A stretch of DNA of 64,000 bases from Axinella damicornis. Lineage: Eukaryota > Porifera > Demospongiae > Axinellida > Axinellidae. The notes below the pieces were generated by a model. It did no database searches. It was not told the origin of the DNA and worked only from the letters and a program-made list of their open reading frames with translations. Positions 61,301 through 64,000 of this stretch are shown here, piece by piece (the stretch's first letter is position 1; every line of letters starts with the position of its first letter). The DNA is taken from the NCBI GenBank assembly GCA_963931865.1, contig OZ007514.1:496001-560000 (forward strand). Direction: 5' to 3'. Made by a program: the position numbers and the translations under genes.

Positions 61301-63927
61301 CGACGCATCGAGATGTCACCACGTTTCCACTATGCAAAGAAGGCCTTCAAACGGGATCGTATAAGTCTGATCGACACCGGTGGACAGCCTCAGTTTCATG
61401 AGGTGCTCCCCATATTCATGAGAGGCACTTCAGCCACTATGTTTGCGATCAGGCTCGATGAGAGTCTTAGCACCCACCCACTGATTGAGTACTTCGACGA
61501 CAATGGCCATCGTGTTGGTGTCCCTTATCGCTCAGCTTTCACCAACGAACAAATTCTGAGATACTGCATGCGAGTGACACAGTCCCAGGCATCCCAGTCT
61601 GAGGAAGGCCTCTGTCCCAACGCAATCTTCATAGGGACCCACAAGGATCTGGAGGACCAGTGCCCTGAATCAAGGGAAGAGAAGAATCGGAAGATTCATG
61701 ATATCACTGATATGCTCCTTCCTGAAGTTCAGAAGGATGTCATCTACTGTGGGGAAGGTTTGAAGGAGCTCATTTTCCCGTTGAATGCCAAACACCCCGG
61801 GCCTCAGGAGCAAGAGTTTGCTGCAGAGATACGGAGAGTGATAGTGGATAGATCACGTGTGAAACCAAAGCAAATCCCACTGCGATGGTATGCCCTTGAG
61901 CTTGCACTTGAGAAGCGGATGCTGGAACTAGGGCGAGGTGTGCTCAGCAAAGCTGAGTGCTTTGCAGTAGCTCAAAGATATCACTCCGATGAGGAGTCAT
62001 TTGAGGAAGCTTTGAAGTACCTTGACCGTCTTAACATTCTGTTCTACTACAAGGACGTGCTTCCCGACATCATCTTTTGTGATTCCCAGGTGCTCCTTGA
62101 CAAGATAACAGAATTAGTAGAGCACATCCACAGGTTGAAGACAGATCCAAGTCAACACAGAGCAGCCGAAGGCAACCTCCGTCAGTTTCGTGATCAGGGA
62201 ATCGTGACCCTAGAACTCCTCAGCAAGCCGGAGTTTTCAAGACATTACGTTCCAGGTCTCTTTGGTCCTGTCCAGCTGCTGAAGCTTTTCACGAAGCTGC
62301 TCATAGTGTCCCAGATCGGTGAGGAGGAGTACCTGATGCCTTGTCTTCTACCAGCAACAGAGGAGCCCTCTGTCCTCTCTCCAAGCAGCAGTGTCCCTTC
62401 CCTGCTGTTTTACTTTCCCCACAGTCCTCCAGTTGGAGTGTACTGTGGTCTTGTAGCGTACCTCCTTTCTCGTGCCAAATGGAAGCTGCTCTTTGATCCT
62501 CACACTAAATCTCCAGCCAAAGTAAACCGAAACACCGTCGAGTTTGAAGTCCCCGGAGATCTTCCTGGAAGTATCACTCTCACTGATTCCTTCTCAAGCC
62601 ACTTTCAAGTGAGCATTGAACTTCCACCAACTGTCGCTTCAGAGCTGTGCCGAGAAGTGTGTCCACAAATTCGGGAATCGATCATTGCCGGATTACGCAG
62701 TGCATCGAGCACACTACACTACAATAATTCCGTGCCGCAGGAAGCCTTCTTCTGTTCAGGTGAACACAGTTCTACTGATTCTGCTACCGCACGCATGCAC
62801 GTCGCCACAGTTGAACGCAAACGTAGGTGGACGACATGCACCGTGAATCGAAGGGTCTGCAGCAGACTGACACAGGATCACATGGTCTGGTTCCCTCAGA
62901 CTTCTACTGCAAGTGGTACGTGTTATAGTGATGAGATCTGAGTGTATGGTTGTAAGTGAGCTACTAGGAAGAATGGTTGTGTGAGTAGCCTCATTTTGCC
63001 TGTAGGTCATGATCAGAATACAATATCATCTCTTTGTTCACCTTTACAGAGAACCTGACTCAGTTGCAGCAATCCTCGCCTGCTGTGAAGGACACGATTG
63101 GCATCCTCGGTATGTTATGTGTTGGTGTGTTATACGTTCATCTTGATTTGCAGTAACGATAGGTATTAACTGGCTGTAAAGTAATTATGTGTAGTGTTAT
63201 TTCACAGGAACACCACCTCCCTCTGATGTAGCAAGTCAACCGACTCCCACAGTCTGCAGTCCCAGTGCGTCTGGAGCCATCACCACTGGTATGCTGATCA
63301 GATGCCCTAGGATATGCTCTTGTATGTTCTGATTGGTATTGCTTGTTTTTTTGTTTTTTTTCGCGCCCACGATCTGTATTCAGGCTCTGGAAATCAACAG
63401 TTTATCTTACAAATGGTCCTCTCGGCCCTCTAATTCTCCTGGGATGGAGGGAAATGAGTGTACACAAAAAGATTGTGGAGCTCCAAATGCATGTGACTGT
63501 CCATGTCTATTGTGACTGTGAAACCACTTCCTGGTATGGTATCACAACAGACCCTTTAATCATGGGGACAGCTGCAAATACAGACAGCTTCAATGATCAA
63601 TGACACCTGTCTAGCACGTATCTCTGGGTACTCTCCCATCCAGATATCGATGATCTGATAGACATCGGCGACTACCTAGTGAACCTGAAGAAGGATCAGA
63701 TCTTCAGACTAGGACTGGTGTTGGGACTCCGTGCGGTTCCCACTCTGGATATCATCAAAGACTCACCGACCTTCCTCTACGACATGCTGACTGGATGGCT
63801 GCAAGGGCAGGACAATGTTGGCAGGAGGGGAGGCCACACGTGGGGAGCTTTGGTGAAAGGACTCAGGCACCCGTCAGTGGCCCAGAATGAGACTGCGGAC
63901 AGAATTCAGAGTGAGAAGATGCACTGA
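40313..63927 (+). CDS. Gene 2: multi-Death-domain ROC-COR GTPase (10-exon model)
   Basis: Proposed exons: 40,313-40,334; 42,067-42,339; 44,315-44,587; 46,291-46,566; 56,807-57,076; 57,943-58,209; 60,819-62,915; 63,050-63,109; 63,208-63,288; 63,644-63,927. All junctions are GT-AG, phase 1; lengths sum to 3,903 nt, exactly 1,301 codons with stop. Order: MAEKTST leader, Death domain type 1, three type-A, one type-B, ROC-COR, two linkers, C-terminal Death domain. Paralogue of gene 1 with two fewer type-A exons and a different terminal exon. The transposon of 48,542-54,329 lies in the long intron between the second and third type-A exons. Function as for gene 1: probable cytoplasmic Death-domain scaffold with a GTPase switch. 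Confidence 0.75.
41540..41822. other. Copy-2-specific intron segment, nothing recognised
   Basis: Occupies the place of the 4,783-6,498 insertion of copy 1 but is unrelated to it. AT-rich, no open frame of interest. Confidence 0.5.
42067..42339 (+). CDS. Gene 2 exon 2: Death domain, type 1
   Basis: 273 nt, phase 1-1, acceptor CTTCAG, donor CCAAG|GTAAGT. Same architecture as 6,737-7,015; two codons shorter, with changes clustered at LLFNVDVD and WMQDGGRHKE while RLRDVLEHW and PSWRSIIWGLDGANETR are kept. Confidence 0.75.
42583..43254. mobile_element. Copy-2-specific insertion of about 670 bp
   Basis: Copy 1 reads CTGACAGAAATATCTTACC at about 7,256 without it. The insertion carries a small Cys-rich frame on the minus strand (42,591-42,782) and ends in a GC-rich stretch (GTGCGCATGCGCGCC). 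The termini show no clear inverted repeat, so the mechanism is unknown. Confidence 0.5.
42591..42782 (-). CDS. Small Cys-rich ORF, possible UPF0547-like zinc motif
   Basis: 63 codons. Contains KVWCSSTVHAKRAVCDCGHAF followed by ACKRRARCSDDCEPKKATKR. The CDCGHAF-x-K-R pattern resembles the UPF0547-type Cys motif, which I recall in many invertebrate repeat-associated proteins. The first Cys pair is imperfect (CSS instead of CxxC), and an alternative frame reads CPKCGAVV at the same place, hinting at a frameshift. Probably an exon fragment of a repeat; weak. Confidence 0.35.
   Translation of the reverse strand: MTDNGVCMVYASEKDMSKVWCSSTVHAKRAVCDCGHAFACKRRARCSDDCEPKKATKRRGFAL
43699..43757. mobile_element. 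59-bp foldback with perfect 9-bp target duplication
   Basis: TAGCCTCGTTCCCAGGCTG start and inverse end, flanked by ACCCACAAG on both sides (43,690-43,698 and 43,758-43,766). Orthologous in position to 8,210-8,258. Confidence 0.9.
44315..44587 (+). CDS. Gene 2 exon 3: Death domain type A (copy A6)
   Basis: 273 nt, phase 1-1. Patch 1 ETVWRSMLLGVPDC is two codons longer than in gene 1 copies; patch 2 WEGLAGALYLVGEE. Patch 1 is identical to the neighbouring copy A7 while patch 2 differs. Confidence 0.85.
44682..44773. mobile_element. Foldback element, TAGCCTCATTCCCAGG termini (unit copy)
   Basis: Paralogue of 16,612-16,703. A degenerate copy with a broken right end lies at about 46,662-46,742. 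Confidence 0.8.
45680..45738. mobile_element. 59-bp foldback, TAGCCTCG termini (unit copy)
   Basis: Paralogue of 43,699-43,757; left flank now ACTAACTAG, right flank ACCCACAAG. Confidence 0.8.
46291..46566 (+). CDS. Gene 2 exon 4: Death domain type A (copy A7)
   Basis: 276 nt, phase 1-1. Patch 1 as in copy A6; patch 2 WDSGLAGALYWSGEE with one extra codon. Rest of the exon nearly identical to A6. Confidence 0.85.
46985..47555. other. Copy-2-specific intron insertion, nothing recognised
   Basis: Interrupts intron sequence that is continuous at 14,150-14,250 in copy 1. Two GAAACTCACC-containing halves (near 47,165 and 47,333) suggest an internal duplication. No gene seen. Confidence 0.45.
48709..50507 (+). 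CDS. RecQ-family helicase encoded by the transposon (2 exons)
   Basis: Exon 1 48,709-49,232, intron 49,233-49,354 (GT-AG), exon 2 49,355-50,507; together 558 aa in frame. Start ATG at 48,709 (MAASALFVPRL). Motifs: RATDDQANAIREFVTGRDVF (Q-motif-like and motif 0), LPTGSGKSLCY (Walker A), VVVVCPLQSIMEDQV (Ia), VDEAHCV (DEAH), MALTATA (III), then the second RecA lobe with FIVFCRTYSETLEFY, VVFATIAFAMGLDSP, IVHWDPPADIETYLQEVGRSGRDG (motif VI). A Cys-rich zinc-binding part (CLCCDVCLATCPCQSC) follows. A DNA-unwinding ATPase. Being inside the inverted repeats, it is probably an accessory transposition factor (inference). No stop or frameshift seen. Confidence 0.9.
50590..54191 (-). CDS. DUF6589 protein, probable transposase of the RecQ element (multi-exon, damaged)
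   Basis: Exons on minus: about 54,191-53,571 (N-terminal C2-C2 finger, CVVCGADL ... CKPCFAKLERG, ZAD-like), 53,505-52,996 (VRRGKTVKKYIVRD ... basic region), 52,902-52,421 (VVGDNVDKNVTPRDMR, HYFHAYAVQDR), 52,328-52,073 (VHTVAFGGDQLTVERCRG, FTSDWHAE), and 51,808 to the C terminus (FFELIVHCHIIAAALHFFGM, MEHLNR). The Asp-containing GDNVDK, GGDQLTVER and DWHAE motifs are typical of DUF6589 proteins and could be acidic catalytic residues (inference). Two lesions: a frame change near 53,775 and an in-frame TAA at 50,953-50,955 just after MEHLNRCL, beyond which the same frame continues to 50,590 (FDYIPGRQPHTKLF). So this copy may be inactive. Confidence 0.78.
54340..55560. other. Sequence flanking the RecQ element, MITE-like inverted repeats, no gene
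   Basis: Not present in copy 1. Contains repeated AAATTGCAC/GTGCAATT motifs (54,780-54,835 and 55,370-55,455), a G run at 54,468-54,486, and CTAATTNTTCGGCA motifs shared with 48,290-48,400 left of the RecQ element. This suggests the RecQ element landed inside an older insertion spanning about 48,290-55,560. The open frame at 54,981-55,280 has no recognisable domain. Confidence 0.5.
56163..56372. mobile_element. MITE, CCGTAGTC termini, internally shortened
   Basis: Paralogue of 15,550-15,808 with about 45 bp missing just inside the left end; TA on the left flank. Confidence 0.65.
56807..57076 (+). CDS. Gene 2 exon 5: Death domain type A (copy A8)
   Basis: 270 nt, phase 1-1. Patch 1 EVWGVFGLDVPES (one codon longer than most), patch 2 WKGLAWRLYRIGEE, ends RQYLPK. 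Downstream intron lacks the foldback, as after copy A1. Confidence 0.85.
57943..58209 (+). CDS. Gene 2 exon 6: Death domain type B
   Basis: 267 nt, phase 1-1; paralogue of 29,995-30,261. N-terminal DPTLTTDNLMEVVKEVEHRW and C-terminal LHQLANN kept; the variable stretch reads GKLYMQRSKLENIKG instead of DKFSVLLSKRRNINR, and PLSSWKHFG instead of PTSSWKEVG. Confidence 0.8.
58347..58569. mobile_element. MITE related to the CCGTAGTCACG family
   Basis: TA-flanked left end CCGTACTCACACGTTATTAA and right end GTAACACGTGACTGTA. Intact counterpart of the element split by the MITE at 30,406-30,996. Confidence 0.6.
59252..59833. mobile_element. 582-bp MITE, CCGTAGTCGTGCGTTATTAG termini
   Basis: Ends CCGTAGTCGTGCGTTATTAG and GCCTAATAACGTGCGACTAC; absent from the equivalent place in copy 1 (about 31,434). 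Contains a nested hairpin at 59,372-59,510. Confidence 0.75.
59372..59510. repeat. 139-bp hairpin nested in a MITE
   Basis: Arms of about 65 bp starting GTTAGACTATG and returning as the near-exact inverse CATAGTCTAAC, including TGGTTTATGGGAAATAACCA on one arm. Very stable predicted foldback. Confidence 0.75.
60713..60734. repeat. Poly-G tract
   Basis: An uninterrupted run of about 22 G about 85 bp upstream of the ROC-COR exon acceptor of gene 2; absent from gene 1. Confidence 0.9.
60819..62915 (+). CDS. Gene 2 exon 7: ROC-COR GTPase module
   Basis: 2,097 nt (699 codons), phase 1-1, acceptor CCCTACAG, donor AGTG|GTACGT. Same motifs as gene 1: GAAGTGKS, LIDTGGQPQFHEVLP, FIGTHKDLED, PLRWYALELALEKRML and the C-terminal Cys/His stretch. 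Differences from gene 1 are few and concentrated in the Pro/Ser/Thr insert between G1 and G3 (three extra codons, SVS), while the catalytic parts are almost identical at DNA level, so the duplication is recent or homogenised. Confidence 0.88.
63050..63109 (+). CDS. Gene 2 exon 8: short linker
   Basis: 60 nt, phase 1-1; ENLTQLQQSSPAVKDTIGIL. More diverged from gene 1 at its N-terminal half than flanking exons. Confidence 0.7.
63208..63288 (+). CDS. Gene 2 exon 9: Pro/Ser/Thr-rich linker
   Basis: 81 nt, phase 1-1; TPPPSDVASQPTPTVCS and SASGAITT, same length as in gene 1. Confidence 0.7.
63289..63643. other. Intron before the last exon of gene 2
   Basis: A 355-bp intron unrelated to the corresponding 267-bp intron of gene 1. 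Open frames inside have no domain or consistent splice signals. Confidence 0.5.
63644..63927 (+). CDS. Gene 2 exon 10: C-terminal Death domain and stop (different from gene 1)
   Basis: Starts in phase 1 after CCATCCAG and ends TGA at 63,925-63,927, 284 nt. Encodes DIDDLIDIGDYLVNLKKDQI, FRLGLVLGLRAVPTLDIIKD, LYDMLTGWLQGQD and HTWGALVKGLRHPSVAQNE: a Death domain with classical helix-5 Trp and helix-6 pattern. It is not similar to the terminal Death domain of gene 1 beyond the fold, so the 3' end was exchanged after or during duplication. Confidence 0.8.
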
Positions 63928-64000
63928 TTCTGTGATTTAATTTGTGCTAGAAATATCCATCTCACTTATGACTTCATGATTTTGCATATTCGTCACTTTC

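Noticed and set aside
1..64000. tRNA and rRNA genes
   Set aside because: I scanned for tRNA-like arms and A/B boxes by eye and found none convincing; a covariance model search would be needed to exclude them.

Overview
This is eukaryotic, intron-rich DNA from an animal. There are no operons; genes are split by GT-AG introns and filled with transposons. The lineage-specific mix of Death domains with a ROC-COR GTPase makes a sponge (demosponge) the most likely source, but that is inference; no rRNA or marker gene is present to settle it.

Layout. The backbone is one locus present twice in tandem (about 712-35,444 and 37,463-63,927). Each copy has a minus-strand WDR70 gene (N-terminal exons at 1,230-3,233; copy 2 at 37,982-40,105, with a C-terminal scrap at 36,945-37,117). 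It sits head-to-head, across a gap of about 0.2 kb, with a plus-strand gene encoding Death domains plus a ROC-COR GTPase. Every exon I assigned to the plus-strand genes is joined in phase 1, so modules can be added or lost without breaking frame. My exon chains close perfectly: gene 1 (3,449-35,444) has 12 exons, 1,477 aa and eight Death domains; gene 2 (40,313-63,927) has 10 exons, 1,300 aa and six Death domains. The middle Death domain exon (type A) lies in a repeated 2.0-2.6 kb unit, present five times in gene 1 and three times in gene 2. The paralogous exons are nearly identical except in two short patches, which vary independently.

Mobile DNA. The window starts in the 3' end of a non-LTR retrotransposon (1-710). 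Introns hold a 4.2-kb pogo-like transposon with a PHD finger (9,813-14,018, TA target duplication), a decayed Ty3/Gypsy element (17,839-23,154, minus strand), and a 5.8-kb DNA transposon (48,542-54,329). The last encodes a RecQ helicase and, convergently, a DUF6589 protein, and is bounded by long inverted repeats and a perfect 9-bp target duplication. Many foldback elements of 31-101 bp have termini like this transposon's and also 9-bp duplications, so they look like its non-autonomous passengers. Several MITE families starting CCGTA with TA duplications are also present, some nested.

How it works together. The plus-strand genes probably make cytoplasmic signalling scaffolds: a GTPase switch (ROC-COR, as in DAPK/LRRK relatives) flanked by arrays of Death domains that recruit other Death-domain proteins, as in innate immunity or cell-death signalling. 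WDR70 is a housekeeping nuclear WD-repeat protein. Both copies here carry lesions in different exons, so an intact copy may exist elsewhere, or the draft sequence may contain errors.
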